64,000 bases of DNA. Source: Actinoallomurus bryophytorum. Its GTDB lineage: Bacteria; Actinomycetota; Actinomycetes; Streptosporangiales; Streptosporangiaceae. How positions within the stretch are numbered: the first letter of the stretch is position 1; the number at the start of each line of letters is the position of its first letter. The stretch covers positions 5,208,001 to 5,272,000 of the forward strand of contig NZ_VFOZ01000001.1 in NCBI RefSeq assembly GCF_006716425.1, written 5' to 3'. This document shows, in pieces, positions 17,095 through 25,753 of the stretch. Below the pieces are notes generated by a model. That model saw only the letters and a program-made list of their open reading frames with translations, did no database searches and was not told where the DNA came from. The position numbers and the translations under genes were made by a program.

Positions 17095-17224
17095 GGCCGA
17101 CCATCATGCCGCGGCGACCGCGCCCCCGGACCACACTGCCGACGTAATCAGCCGAGCCGTCACGCGGTGGGACGCCGTCACGGGCGATCACAGCTCTCAC
17201 CTGCATGGGTGTAGTTTTCGGCAC
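17065..17224. repeat. 160-bp direct repeat, copy 1 (IS end)
   Basis: About 160 bases with roughly 90 percent identity to 18779-18937 in the same orientation. It covers the first codons of the transposase at 16007-17094, its upstream region and the IS end TGTAGTTTTCGGCA. The two copies bracket two other IS fragments. Confidence 0.75.
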
Positions 17225-18198
17225 GCGCAGGGTTGGCCTGGTTCAGAGCCCGGTGTGGACGATGGGTGTTGAAATGGGCCTCGTACTCAGCGAGGACCCT
17301 GCGCAGATGGCGGGCGTTCATGATGAGAATCCGGTCGAGGAGTTCGCGGCGTACGCTCCCCACCCACCGCTCCATGATGGCGTTCATCCGAGGTGCCTGC
17401 GGAGCGGTGAGCACTACGCGGATGCGCTCGGCCTTGAAGACCTCGTCGAACAGTCCCAGTGAACTTGCTGTCCCGGTCTCTGATCATGAATCGGAAGTCG
17501 CTGGCTCGGTCGCCCAGGTCGAGCATCAGGTTGCGGGCTTGCTGAGCGACCCAGCCGGCTGTCGGATTCGCCGTGACCCCCAGCACGTGGACACGACGCG
17601 TGGCGTGCTCGACGACGGCGAAGCAGTACAGGCGGGCGAGTGTGATCGTCTCGACGCTGAAGAAGTCGCAGGCCAAGATCCCGGACGCCTGGGCTTTGAG
17701 GAACTGGCCCCAGGTCAGGTCACCGCGCTGTGGTGCGGGATCGAACCCGGCCTTCTTCAAGATCGCCCAGACGGTGGCCGGGGCGATCTTCCGGCCCAGC
17801 ACGGCGATCTCGGCAGCGATGCGGCGATAGCCCCAGGTCGGGTTCTCTGCCGTCAACCGCAGGACCAGGGCCCGCATCGCGGGCCGGATCGGCGGTCGCC
17901 CCGGCCCGCGCTTGGGATAGGTCCACCGCCGCTTCACCAGCTCAGCGTGCCAGCGTAGAAGCGTCCGAGGCGTGAGGAACAGGTGCTGCCGACGGTGCCG
18001 AGGGAGCAGCCGCGCGAGCGCGGAAAGAATCGCCCGGTCCGCCCACAACGGCCGGGGAACGGCGACCTGGCGACGAAGCACCACGAGTTGGTGCCTCAAT
18101 ATCAGGATCTCTGCGTCCTTGGACGCCTGGGATCGAGCGAGCAGCGCGATCCAGCCGAACATCCGTAAGACGATCAAGTACAGCAGCCGCAGAGCCAT
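17178..18198 (-). pseudogene. Integrase-core transposase with one frameshift
   Basis: From 18198 the frame encodes about 245 residues: LRLLYLIVLRMFGWIALLAR, WAEIxVL-type and GYRRIAAEIAVLGRKI segments, [18 protein letters not shown] (first Asp) and FMIRDRDSKFTG (second Asp). One extra base near 17455 then shifts the frame, and NAIMERWVGSVRRELLDRI follows in the correct frame down to 17178. The last about 40 codons of the family and the left IS end are missing, because the sequence joins an unrelated IS end near 17225. The right end TGTGACACGATATTCGGCAC at about 18254-18275 matches the element at 22617-23783. Confidence 0.8.
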
Positions 18199-18281
18199 CC
18201 TGAGATCCTGCCGGAGCCAAGCCGACGAGCGCGACGAAACCCCAGATCAAACCCTGTGACACGATATTCGGCACCCACACG

Positions 18282-18740
18282 GTGACCGCGCACCCGACCG
18301 GGGCTTGGGCGGTGCAGCAAGCCCGCAACCTGACCATGGACTTGGGCGACCGCATCCACAGCCTGCGATTCGTGATCCACGACCGCGACTCGCTCTTCAC
18401 CACCGCGTTCGCCGAGGTGTTCAAAGCCGAGGGACTGCGGATCACCACCACCCTGCCGCGAACCCCACGGATGAACGCCATCTGCGAGCGCGTGATCGGA
18501 ACCCTGCGCCGCGAGCTCCTGGACCGGATCCTGATCGTCGGCGAACGCCACCTGGCCCTGGTGCTCCGCGAGTACCTGATCCACTACAACGGCCACAGGC
18601 CGCACCAATCCCGACACCAACGGCCTCCAGACACCGAGACCCATCCGATCCGGGGATCGGCCGAACCCATCGACCTACGCCACATCCGCCCAAAACCCGT
18701 CGTGGCAGGCTTGATCAACGAATACCACCACGCCGCATAG
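18282..18740 (+). pseudogene. Integrase-core transposase C-terminal half
   Basis: The frame reads AHPTGAWAVQQARNLTMDLG, then FVIHDRDSLFTTAFAEVFKAEG (second Asp), NAICERVIGTLRRELLDRI (catalytic Glu) and a complete C-terminus ending GLINEYHHAA. The N-terminal half with the first Asp is missing; the sequence abuts the end of the preceding IS at about 18275. It is of the same family as the fragments at 2440-2868 and 28240-29106. Its own end TATTCGAGCGGGACACCGTC is at about 18764-18783. Confidence 0.78.
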
Positions 18741-18778
18741 CCGCAGGCCAAGCCACGTAACTCAGTATTCGAGCGGGA

Positions 18779-18937
18779 CACCGTCAGGTACGCCAGCCGT
18801 AACAACACGGCCAACCATCACGCCGCGGCGACCGCGCCCCGGCACCACACTTCCGACGCAATCAGCCGAGCCGTCCCGCAGTGGGGCGCCGACACGCGCG
18901 ATCACAGCTCTCACCTGCACGGATGTAGTTTTCGGCA
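18779..18937. repeat. 160-bp direct repeat, copy 2 (IS end)
   Basis: Second copy of the IS end found at 17065-17224. It begins exactly where the preceding IS ends, sharing the bases CACCGTCA at the junction, which suggests joining at a microhomology. Confidence 0.72.
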
Positions 18938-18944
18938 GGCACAG

Positions 18945-19134
18945 GGTCCGTGCCGGCCTCCAAAGCTCTTACCTGCCCGGATGGCATTTTCGGCAAGCGC
19001 AAGGCCGAATAGGGCTCGGATCAACCGGTAGAGAATCGACAACAGCACCCCGGGACGTTGCCAGCCCCGATAGTGATCCCGTAGTGAAACCCCAGATCGC
19101 GGCGTGAGACTGAGTTTTCGAGCCCCACAGGTTG
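18945..19134 (-). mobile_element. IS end remnant with transposase N-terminus
   Basis: The minus strand contains VLLSILYRLIRALFGLALAE, an N-terminal transposase segment, and its outer end ACTGAGTTTTCGAGCCCCAC/AGG at 19112-19134 matches the terminal repeat of the intact element at 34408-35592. Everything beyond the first about 25 codons is gone. It interrupts the gene downstream of the beta-helix ATPase. Confidence 0.6.
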
Positions 19135-19262
19135 ATAGCTCGATCCACCACCTTTTCCATGGTCGGATCGTTCGCCAGCTCAGAAAAGCCTCGCGCCAAA
19201 GCGGGAAGTGCATCGTTGACGAGCTGCCATGCGCGTTGCTTCGCGTCAGAACGGCTCAGGGA
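19133..19262 (-). pseudogene. Truncated partner gene after the beta-helix ATPase
   Basis: In a frame overlapping the ATPase stop, the minus strand reads SLSRSDAKQRAWQLVNDAL, then PALARGFSELANDPTMEK and VVDRAINLWG, an amphipathic helical protein start. It stops making sense exactly at the IS end CCTGTGGGGCTCGAAAAC. There is no ATG or GTG; a CTG at about 19250 or a TTG near 19200 would have to start it, coupled to the ATPase. I infer a second gene of the operon destroyed by the insertion. No family is recognised. Confidence 0.4.
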
Positions 19263-21807
19263 GGTCGGTGACGGTCAGCTCGGTGAGCTGGTCGGGTGTG
19301 GGGCCTGGGTGGTTGGCGAGGCGTGCGGCCTGGCGTTCGATGGTCTGCTCGAAAAGGGTGCGGGCGTCGCGGGCGTTGCCGAGCGTGTCTGCGTCCTGCG
19401 CGCGGTGAAAGCGCTGGGTGATCTTGGCGAGCGCGTCGTCGGACCATCGGTAGTGGTGGTTCTTCGCCTGCAGCTGGATGATCTGCGCGAGCTCGTCGGC
19501 GTCGTAGGCCGGGAACTCGATGGTGCGGGAGAACCGGGAGCGCAGACCGGGGTTGATATCCAAGAATTCGGTCATCTCCCTGGTGTAGCCGGTGACGATG
19601 ACGACGAGGTCATCGCGGTGGTTCTCCATGAGGCGGACGAGCTCGTCGATGGCCTCGAGGCCGAGGTCGGAGTTCGTGCCGAACGTGCGGGACAGCGTGT
19701 ACGCCTCGTCGATGAACAGCACGCCGCCCAGCGCCGACTCCACGACGGCCCTGGTTTTCAGCGCGGTGGCGCCGAGGTACTGGCCGACGAGGTCACTACG
19801 GCCGACTTCGATGACCTCGCCGGTGGCCAGCGCGCCGAGTGCGGCGAGCAGCCGGCCGTAAAGGCGGGCAACGGTGGTCTTGCCGGTGCCGACCGGTCCG
19901 GAGAACACCAGGTGCCGGCTGATCGGCGGCACCGGCAACCCGACGGCTTCGCGTTGCTTGGCGTTGCGAACCAGGTTGATCTGGGTGCGGACCTGCTCCT
20001 TCACCGGCTCAAGCCCGATGAGCTGGTTCAGCTCCGCCAGTCCGTCCAACTCTTCCATGTTGTCCGGCATGGTGACCGGCGCCGACCGCACCCTGTCTGC
20101 AACGAACGGTGGAACGTCCTCCGCACCGGCGCCCGCCGGCAGTCGCCGCTGCTCGGGTGTGCCCTCGACCGGGTCCTCGATGCGGACCTGTCGGCCGCGT
20201 AGCACCGGCTCGTCGGCGTTGCCGGCGATCCGGCAGCGCACCAGTCGGCCGGTGCACCCGGCGTCGATCCGGACGCCCTCCGCCGTACCGTCGACGAATT
20301 CGCTGTCCAACACCTCCACCCGCACGGTGTCCTTGGCCTGCAACCCCGCGCCGCCGCTCGACCGCACGGCCAGCCGCCGCGCGTCCAGGCGCGCCTCGCC
20401 GGACATGAGCACCCCGCTGCGCGCGGTCTCGGTCACCGTGCAGCCGCGCACGGTCAGCTTGCCCGAGCCGCTCGCGGCCAACCCCACTACGCTCCGCTCG
20501 ACCGTGCTCTCCTCCACCGTGAGCCGTGCGCCCGAATCCACGGCGACTGCGGCGACCTGCGCGTCCAGGATCGTCATGCCGCGGACGAGGACATGGCTAT
20601 CGTCATTCTCGGCATTTATCCCGGTCGCGCATCGCTGTACCGTGCCGCCGACAACCTCGACCTGGCCACCTTGCGCGATGTTGACACCAGCCTCCACCAC
20701 GTCCGTGATCGTCAGCCCGGTTAAGGTGCCTCTCCCGCCATTAACCTCGACGCCCGTCTTGGCGCCCTCAACCCGCGTGTTGGTGGCCACGACGGTGCCG
20801 GTTGGTTCGATCGTGATCCCGGTGGAGCCGGCCTGGCTGATTGAACAGTCCTCGATGGTCACCATGCCCATGGTCGTCACGTAGGCCCCGCTCATCGCCG
20901 GCCGGTTGACCGTGCTCCGCCGCAACGTGAGCTGCCCGCCCTGCTTCGTAACTACGGCATCACCGGTGATCGTGCAACCGACGACCGTCACGTTCGACCG
21001 GTCGGTGGAGGCCACGGCCGGATAACGGCCCCCGCGGAAGGTACTGTCCGAGACGGTCACCTCGGACTGCAGGGCGCCCCGCACGGCGTTCCACCCGCAG
21101 TCCTCAAATGTGCAACGCTCGAGGATCGCTGTGGCGTTGGAGATCCACACGCCGTTCTTGCTCGGCGCAGTGACCGTGGTGTCCCGAACCTGCACGTTCG
21201 CGCCGTCCACGACGAAGATCTGTGCATCGGTGGCACGGGTGAAGACACACCGCTCGATCACGCCCGTTGCGCCGGCGCTATAGGCGACGCGGGCGCCGTC
21301 GACCCGGCAAAACTGCAGGGCCATCGAAGTCCGCGACTTTGCCCACGCAAGGTTCAAGATTTCGCCGTCGTCGGATTCGAGGCCTCCGCTCGCTTGGTCG
21401 GCCTCGCGGCGCAGCTCGACGTGGTCGAGTACCAGCGTCCCTTCGGACAGCTCGACCGTGCTCATGTTCTTGATCGCGGGCCCCGCGATGGTGATCCCGG
21501 TGACCCGCACCGACCCGAAGACCTGCAGGGCCGTGCCGGACGTCCACACCAGCTCCACCGGGCCGTCACCAGCGGACACCAGCTCCACCTGCCCGCGCAG
21601 CGTCACGGCCTCGCGATACGTGCCCGGACCTATCACCACCCGCACCGCACGCGCCCGCGCCAACCCGGCGGTGACCGCCTCGCCGATCGACGCGAACTCC
21701 CCGGGCCGGCCGGAGTCGGGTGCCTCCACCGACAAGGTGCACACGCCGTCGGATGCCTGTTCAGCGGCACCACCGACAATGCGGCCGCCCTGTTCACCAC
21801 TGGACAT
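19246..21807 (-). CDS. Right-handed beta-helix fused to CbxX/EccA-type AAA+ ATPase
   Basis: The 853-residue protein has two halves. Residues about 20-545 form a long parallel beta-helix like pectate lyases and carbohydrate-binding repeats, with repeated short turns such as VTGITIAGPAI, VIERCVFTRATDAQ and LTVEESTVERS, and no signal peptide. Residues about 565-853 are an AAA+ domain of the CbxX/CfqX/EccA group: LIGLEPVKEQVRTQINLV, Walker A GPVGTGKTT, Walker B VLFIDEAYTL and an arginine finger region LRSRFSR. EccA proteins are cytosolic chaperone ATPases of type VII secretion; the beta-helix may be the substrate- or partner-binding part. ATG 21807 is chosen because upstream in-frame codons come from an IS remnant; the ribosome site is weak. 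Its downstream partner gene is cut by an IS. Confidence 0.82.
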   Translation of the reverse strand: MSSGEQGGRIVGGAAEQASDGVCTLSVEAPDSGRPGEFASIGEAVTAGLARARAVRVVIGPGTYREAVTLRGQVELVSAGDGPVELVWTSGTALQVFGSVRVTGITIAGPAIKNMSTVELSEGTLVLDHVELRREADQASGGLESDDGEILNLAWAKSRTSMALQFCRVDGARVAYSAGATGVIERCVFTRATDAQIFVVDGANVQVRDTTVTAPSKNGVWISNATAILERCTFEDCGWNAVRGALQSEVTVSDSTFRGGRYPAVASTDRSNVTVVGCTITGDAVVTKQGGQLTLRRSTVNRPAMSGAYVTTMGMVTIEDCSISQAGSTGITIEPTGTVVATNTRVEGAKTGVEVNGGRGTLTGLTITDVVEAGVNIAQGGQVEVVGGTVQRCATGINAENDDSHVLVRGMTILDAQVAAVAVDSGARLTVEESTVERSVVGLAASGSGKLTVRGCTVTETARSGVLMSGEARLDARRLAVRSSGGAGLQAKDTVRVEVLDSEFVDGTAEGVRIDAGCTGRLVRCRIAGNADEPVLRGRQVRIEDPVEGTPEQRRLPAGAGAEDVPPFVADRVRSAPVTMPDNMEELDGLAELNQLIGLEPVKEQVRTQINLVRNAKQREAVGLPVPPISRHLVFSGPVGTGKTTVARLYGRLLAALGALATGEVIEVGRSDLVGQYLGATALKTRAVVESALGGVLFIDEAYTLSRTFGTNSDLGLEAIDELVRLMENHRDDLVVIVTGYTREMTEFLDINPGLRSRFSRTIEFPAYDADELAQIIQLQAKNHHYRWSDDALAKITQRFHRAQDADTLGNARDARTLFEQTIERQAARLANHPGPTPDQLTELTVTDLPEPF

Positions 21808-21944
21808 GTCCACGCACCCATCATGCACAAACCCGCCGAGCACGGTCTCAGCTCCCGAGTGTAGGCAGGCTGACCAACTATAGGGGCGGTCAGGGTAGGT
21901 CTCTCGAAGGTTCCTGATGGTGGGCAGATCTTTGGGTCCTCCGG

Positions 21945-22118
21945 TGTCCTTGTCGGTGTCGCTCATCGGCAGCAGCCGCATCAACGTGAACACGCTCGAA
22001 AGCGCCAGATAGGGCAGGCGCAACAGCACGATGAGTCATCGTGACGCGTCCGTACTCGTCAGCTGTTCTGGAGAGCCTGCAGGTCACAGCCCACGGATGC
22101 GGTTTTCGGCACCCGCAC
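21945..22118 (-). mobile_element. IS end remnant upstream of the beta-helix gene
   Basis: The minus strand reads MLLRLPYLALSSVFTLMRLL and MSDTDKD, equal to the N-terminus of the transposase at 16007-17094 (MLLRLAYLTVTNTFAVLRLL), and ends outward at a TTTTCGGCACCCGCA IS end (about 22099-22115). It happens to be in frame with the ATPase gene, creating a false 74-codon extension, and may have replaced the native promoter. Confidence 0.68.
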
Positions 22119-22245
22119 GGTCATCGGTGGCGGGATAGGGCCTTTGGGTGGTCCCGTTACAGTGGCCGGCGGCGCAGCCGGCGGTGGAGTCATCGGTGGA
22201 TTCCTTGGTCTCGCCTGGGGTACGGGGTTGTACTTCGCCGAATAG
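22119..22245 (+). pseudogene. Glycine-zipper protein C-terminus, cut by an IS
   Basis: The plus-strand frame reads VIGGGIGPLGGPVTVAGGAA, then GGGVIGGFLGLAWGTGLYFAE and a stop at 22245. Its 5' part is lost at the IS end. Gly-zipper hydrophobic tails occur in bacteriocins, pore-forming toxins and membrane anchors; which of these this was cannot be told. It lies 33 bases before a small membrane gene in the same direction. Confidence 0.45.
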
Positions 22246-22278
22246 AATTTTTGATCAAATGAGAAAGGTCACGTAAAT

Positions 22279-22491
22279 ATGTCACGGCGCGGCAATTGAC
22301 AGCGCAATATTTCCGTACAGCAATTCTGTGTAGCGGTAGTCGTGGCTTTTCTTATCAACCTCGGACTCGGCTTCCTTCTGGAAGAATTTGGTCTTCCTCG
22401 CTGGGTGTCGTTGTTGGGGGAGGCAGTAGTCGTCGCCGTGTGCGTAGCCCTGCTTCTTATATATGCACCCAAGAGAAGTTCGCGTAGGTAG
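22279..22491 (+). pseudogene. Small membrane protein gene with in-frame TGA
   Basis: ATG 22279 follows GAGAAAGG at about ten bases. After six codons (MSRRGN) a TGA interrupts, and the same frame continues as QRNISVQQFCVAVVVAFLIN, LGLGFLLEEFGLPRWVS and LLGEAVVVAVCVALLLIYA to a stop at 22491. Two membrane helices are evident. A change of TGG (Trp) to TGA is the simplest explanation. Base composition is clearly lower in GC than in neighbouring genes, a sign of foreign origin. Together with the preceding Gly-zipper remnant it could have been a toxin/immunity-like pair, which is speculation. Confidence 0.45.
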
Positions 22492-22616
22492 CGAGGAAGT
22501 CGAATACACGTCTGGTGCTCAGACGCCGCAATCCACTCGATGGGGCGGCGTCTTAGTGCTTATGAACTGCGCTGAAACTGAACCCTGTAGGTGCCGAAAT
22601 CGTGTCACACTACGCG

Positions 22617-23783
22617 TGTCGGTGCCGAATATCGTGTCACCTCATGCGACCTGGGCGTATTCGTGTAAGAGGCCGCCGAGTCGGTCTCGTCGGGTGACCT
22701 TGATGTCGGCGTCGACCGAGTCGGGCAGCGCTCGCAGCGGGCTGGCTTGGCTCAGGGCCCGGTGCGGGCGGTGTTCATTGAAGTAGGTTTCGTACTCGGC
22801 GAGGACCGTGCGCAAGTGGCGTTCGTTCATGATGAGGATCCGGTCGAGAATCTCGCGGCGTACGCTGCCAACCCGCCGTTCCATGATCGCGTTCATCCGA
22901 GGGGCTTGCGGTGCGGTGAGCACCACGCGGATGCCCTCGGTCGTGAACACCTCATCGAACAGGGCGGTGAACTTGCTGTCTCGGTCCGTGATCAAGATCG
23001 GAAGTCGCCGGCCCGATCGCCCAGGTCGAGCATCAGGTTGCGGGCTTGTTGGGCGACCCAGCCGGCGGTTGGATGCGCCGTGACACCCAGGACGTGGACC
23101 CGCCGCGTGGCGTGCTCTTCCACGGCGAAGCAGTACAGCCGCGCGAGCATGACCGTCTCGGCGCTGAAGAAGTCACAAGCTAAGATTCCGGATGCTTGGG
23201 CTTTGAGGAACTGAGCCCAGGTCGGGTCGCTGCGCCGGGGCGCTGGATCGAAGCCGGCCTTCTTCAAGATCGCTCAAACGGTGGCCGGAGATACCTTCCG
23301 GCCCAGGCTGGCGATCTGCCCGGCGATGTGCCGATATCCCCAGTCCGGGTTCTCGGCGGCCAGGCGCACCAGGGCTCGGATGGTGGGTCGGATCGGTGGT
23401 CGTTCCGGCCCGCGCTTCGGGTAGGTCCAACGTCGTTTCACCAGATCGGCGTGCCAACGCAAGAGCGTCCGCGGAGTGATGAACAGGTGATGCCGGCGGC
23501 GTCGGGGGAGCAGACGCGCGAGCGCAGAAATGATCGCCCGGTCCGCCCACGAAGGCCGGGGAGTCGCGACCTGGCGGCGGAGCACCGCGAGCTGATGGCG
23601 CAACACCAGGATCTTTGCGTCCTTCGACGCCTGTGATCGGGCGAGCAGCGCAATCCAGCCGAACACCCGTAAGACGATCAGGTACAACAACCGCAGTGCC
23701 ATCTCGCGATCCTGCCGGAGACGAGCCACCGACCACAGCGAAACCCCAGATCAGCCTCTGTGACACGATATTCGGCACCCACA
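22617..23783 (-). mobile_element. Complete but inactive IS of the integrase-core type
   Basis: Both ends are present. Left TGTCGGTGCCGAATATCGTG (to 22640) and right, in reverse, TGTGGGTGCCGAATATCGTG agree at 23 of 24 bases. The total length is 1167 bp with one broken transposase gene. A further partial end (TGTAGGTGCCGAAATCGTGT) sits 32 bases to the left at 22585, so another relative once ended here. I see no target-site duplication with confidence. Confidence 0.78.
22642..23702 (-). pseudogene. Transposase with in-frame stop and frameshift
   Basis: From 23702 the frame reads MALRLLYLIVLRVFGWIALL to ASLGRKVSPATV, where a TGA replaces the Trp codon of the family's [10 protein letters not shown] motif. 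It continues with [18 protein letters not shown] (first Asp), then loses frame at about 22992, where ITDRDSKFTALFDEVF (second Asp) and NAIMERRVGSVRRE (catalytic Glu) continue to a full C-terminus at 22642. Two independent lesions make it dead. Confidence 0.82.
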
Positions 23784-23892
23784 GGAGAGAACCGCGGCCT
23801 TCCTTCACCCCATCCGCCAAGTCGAGCCTGGATCCCCCCGCACCCGCGCAGGGACCTAGCGATGGCGAGTCGAATCGAGAGAAGGGAACATC

Positions 23893-24190
23893 GTGACGCT
23901 GGTCGCACGACCACTGGCCGGACCCGGGCGGCCCGGCACCGTACTCGACCTGGCAACCCAGGCGGGATGGAACGTCATCACGGATGACAACGACAACACC
24001 CACGCCTTCCCGGACGACTGCCGCGTAGTTCTCACATGCCTTCCCAGCCGCCGCGCAAACCGCTCAGCTGCTCGCCGCGATCACCGGGCGCCGGGGTGTG
24101 GAGATCGGCGTGGGCACCGGGCGGATCGCTGTCCCACTGGCCGCAGCCCGGGCCGACACCGACACCGTCGCCGACCCTGTCGTCGTCATG
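23893..24190 (+). pseudogene. Chimeric gene remnants, second part methyltransferase-like
   Basis: GTG 23893 with GAAGGGA upstream begins LVARPLAGPGRPGTVLDLAT, QAGWNVITDDNDNTHAFPDD and RVVLTCLP, recalling the DUF317 style of actinomycete proteins. A frame change then gives AQLLAAITGRRGVEIGVGTG and RIAVPLAAARA, the SAM-binding motif I of a methyltransferase. The end overlaps the TetR gene. Two unrelated fragments seem to have been joined; neither is functional. Confidence 0.42.
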
Positions 24191-24788
24191 ACGTCGCGGT
24201 TTCAGCCGAGGGGGCCTGGGCGGCGGTCAGTGCCCGCACGGTCGCCTGCAGGGTGCGGGCAAGTTCGTCGGGTTCGACGGGCTGATCGGTGTCGAGCCAG
24301 GTCAGGATGGCATCGAAGATGAGGGCCGCCACGAGGGCGGCGATCCATCGGCGTCGGGCCGGGTCGGGGATGCGTTCACGCAATCGGGTCTCGGCAGTGT
24401 GCGTGGCGTTGGTGTCCAGTTCGTCGACGTAGTCGGCGAAGTCCGGTTCCTGGCGGGCGTGGCGGTACAGCAGCCGGAAACCGTCTGGGGCCTCGCGGGC
24501 AGCCAGGGCGAGTTCTGCCACGGTGTCGGCGTCGAGTTGCGGGTCGCGCACGTGGTCGCGGATGCGTCGGCGGGTGTCGAGCAGGACCGCGAGGTAGAGG
24601 TCGTGCTTGGACTCGAAGTGCCGGTAGATGATCGCTTTGGTGACCCCCGCGGCGGCGGCGACGTCGTCCAGGCTGGTGGCCGCGAAACCGGCGTGCATGA
24701 ACGAGCGGGCCGCCGCCGCCACGAGCTGGGCTCGGCGCTCTTCGCGGCCCAGCCGTTGCCGCGTTGCCTTCGACCTTTCCTTACTCAC
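24186..24788 (-). CDS. TetR-family transcriptional regulator
   Basis: The 200-residue protein has the TetR N-terminal DNA-binding fold at residues about 15-62 (RRAQLVAAAARSFMHAGFAAT, then VAAAAGVTKAIIYRHFESKHDLYLAVL). Its helical ligand domain ends in a typical dimer helix (WIAALVAALIFDAILTWL). GTG 24788 is the start. It is divergent from a P450 pseudogene, and a perfect palindrome at 24826-24845 between them is a likely operator. The probable ancient role was ligand-relieved repression of the P450/monooxygenase genes to its right. Confidence 0.88.
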   Translation of the reverse strand: MSKERSKATRQRLGREERRAQLVAAAARSFMHAGFAATSLDDVAAAAGVTKAIIYRHFESKHDLYLAVLLDTRRRIRDHVRDPQLDADTVAELALAAREAPDGFRLLYRHARQEPDFADYVDELDTNATHTAETRLRERIPDPARRRWIAALVAALIFDAILTWLDTDQPVEPDELARTLQATVRALTAAQAPSAETATS

Positions 24789-24825
24789 CTTGCCACCACC
24801 GGACTTCCTCTAGTATCCTCAACGG

Positions 24826-24845
24826 TGTACACCAGAGAGTGTACA
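24826..24845. promoter_or_regulatory. Candidate TetR operator palindrome
   Basis: TGTACAC, six bases, GTGTACA: perfect seven-base arms, centred 48 bases from the TetR start and 82 from the P450 start. Size and symmetry fit a TetR dimer site controlling both directions. Confidence 0.6.
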
Positions 24846-24917
24846 TGGTTCGGTTAAAAATGGCGCCGCACCGGGACTTTAGCGGGCTCTCGGCGCCGGC
24901 AAGGAGAGGGGTTTGGC

Positions 24918-25713
24918 ATGGATCGGCTGCCGTTCGCACGCGGGCAGGACCTGCTGGCGTTGGCGCCGCGATACCGGCAACTGCAACAGCAGGCCCCCGT
25001 CTCGCGGGTGTGCACCCCGGTTGGGGATACCGCATGGCTGGTCTGCGGGTACCCCGCGGCCAAGGCCCTGGCCGCGGATCCACGGTTGGCCCGTTCCCGC
25101 CCGGACCCGGCCGGTGCAGCCAAGGTCAACGATTCGGCGCTGCAGGCCTTCGCACGCGAAGGCACTGACGCCGAGCATCGGCGCGTGCGGCGCCTGTTGG
25201 CGCCGGCGTTCTCCGCCAAACGTATGGCGATGCTGCGCACCCACGTCGCCGATCTGGTCGAGCAGATCCTGGGCGGCCTGCCCGTCCCGCCGGTCGATCT
25301 GCACGCCGAATTGTCCACGCCGTTGCCGGTCATGGTGATCTGCGAACTACTCGGCGCGCCATACGCCGACCACACCCGGCTTCGGGACTGGTCGAACCGG
25401 CTTGCCGGCATGACCAATGCGGCATCCTCGGATGCCGCCAAAGACGGGCTCCGGAGCGGCCAACCGCGACCCGCGGGCATTCGAGCGCCCCGACGAGTTC
25501 GACATCGAGCACTCCCCGAACCAGCACCTCACCTTCGGCCACGGCGCTCACTACCGCATCGGCGCGAGCCTGGCACGTATCGAACTCCAAGAAGTGTTCA
25601 CACGGCTATTCCGTCGGATCCCCACTCTGCGGTTGGCCGTGTCCCACCAGCAGCTTCGCGTCCACGCCGATCGCATCACCGACGAACTCACCACCCCGCC
25701 CGTCACCTGGTAA
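24918..25713 (+). pseudogene. Cytochrome P450, internally deleted and haem-ligand lost
   Basis: ATG 24918 begins a good actinobacterial P450 N-terminus: RGQDLLALAPRYRQLQQQAP, AAKALAADPRLARS, then EHRRVRRLLAPAFSAKRM (helix C region) and PVMVICELLGAPY. After about residue 175 the I-helix, ExxR and adjoining parts are missing. A different frame (25417-25713) resumes with RDPRAFERPDEFDIEHSPN and QHLTFGHGAHYRIGASLAR. In that haem loop the invariant cysteine (FGxGxHxC) is arginine (CGC where TGC or TGT is expected). Deletion, frameshift and ligand loss together make this dead. It probably once worked with the monooxygenase downstream. Confidence 0.82.
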
Positions 25714-25753
25714 CCCCCGGACCCGCGACCCATCACGTCTGAAGGAGAGTCTC

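Noticed and set aside
21808-22029. 74-codon N-terminal extension of the beta-helix ATPase
   Set aside because: The first 28 codons are the N-terminus of an IS transposase that happens to be in frame; the native protein most likely starts at 21807.
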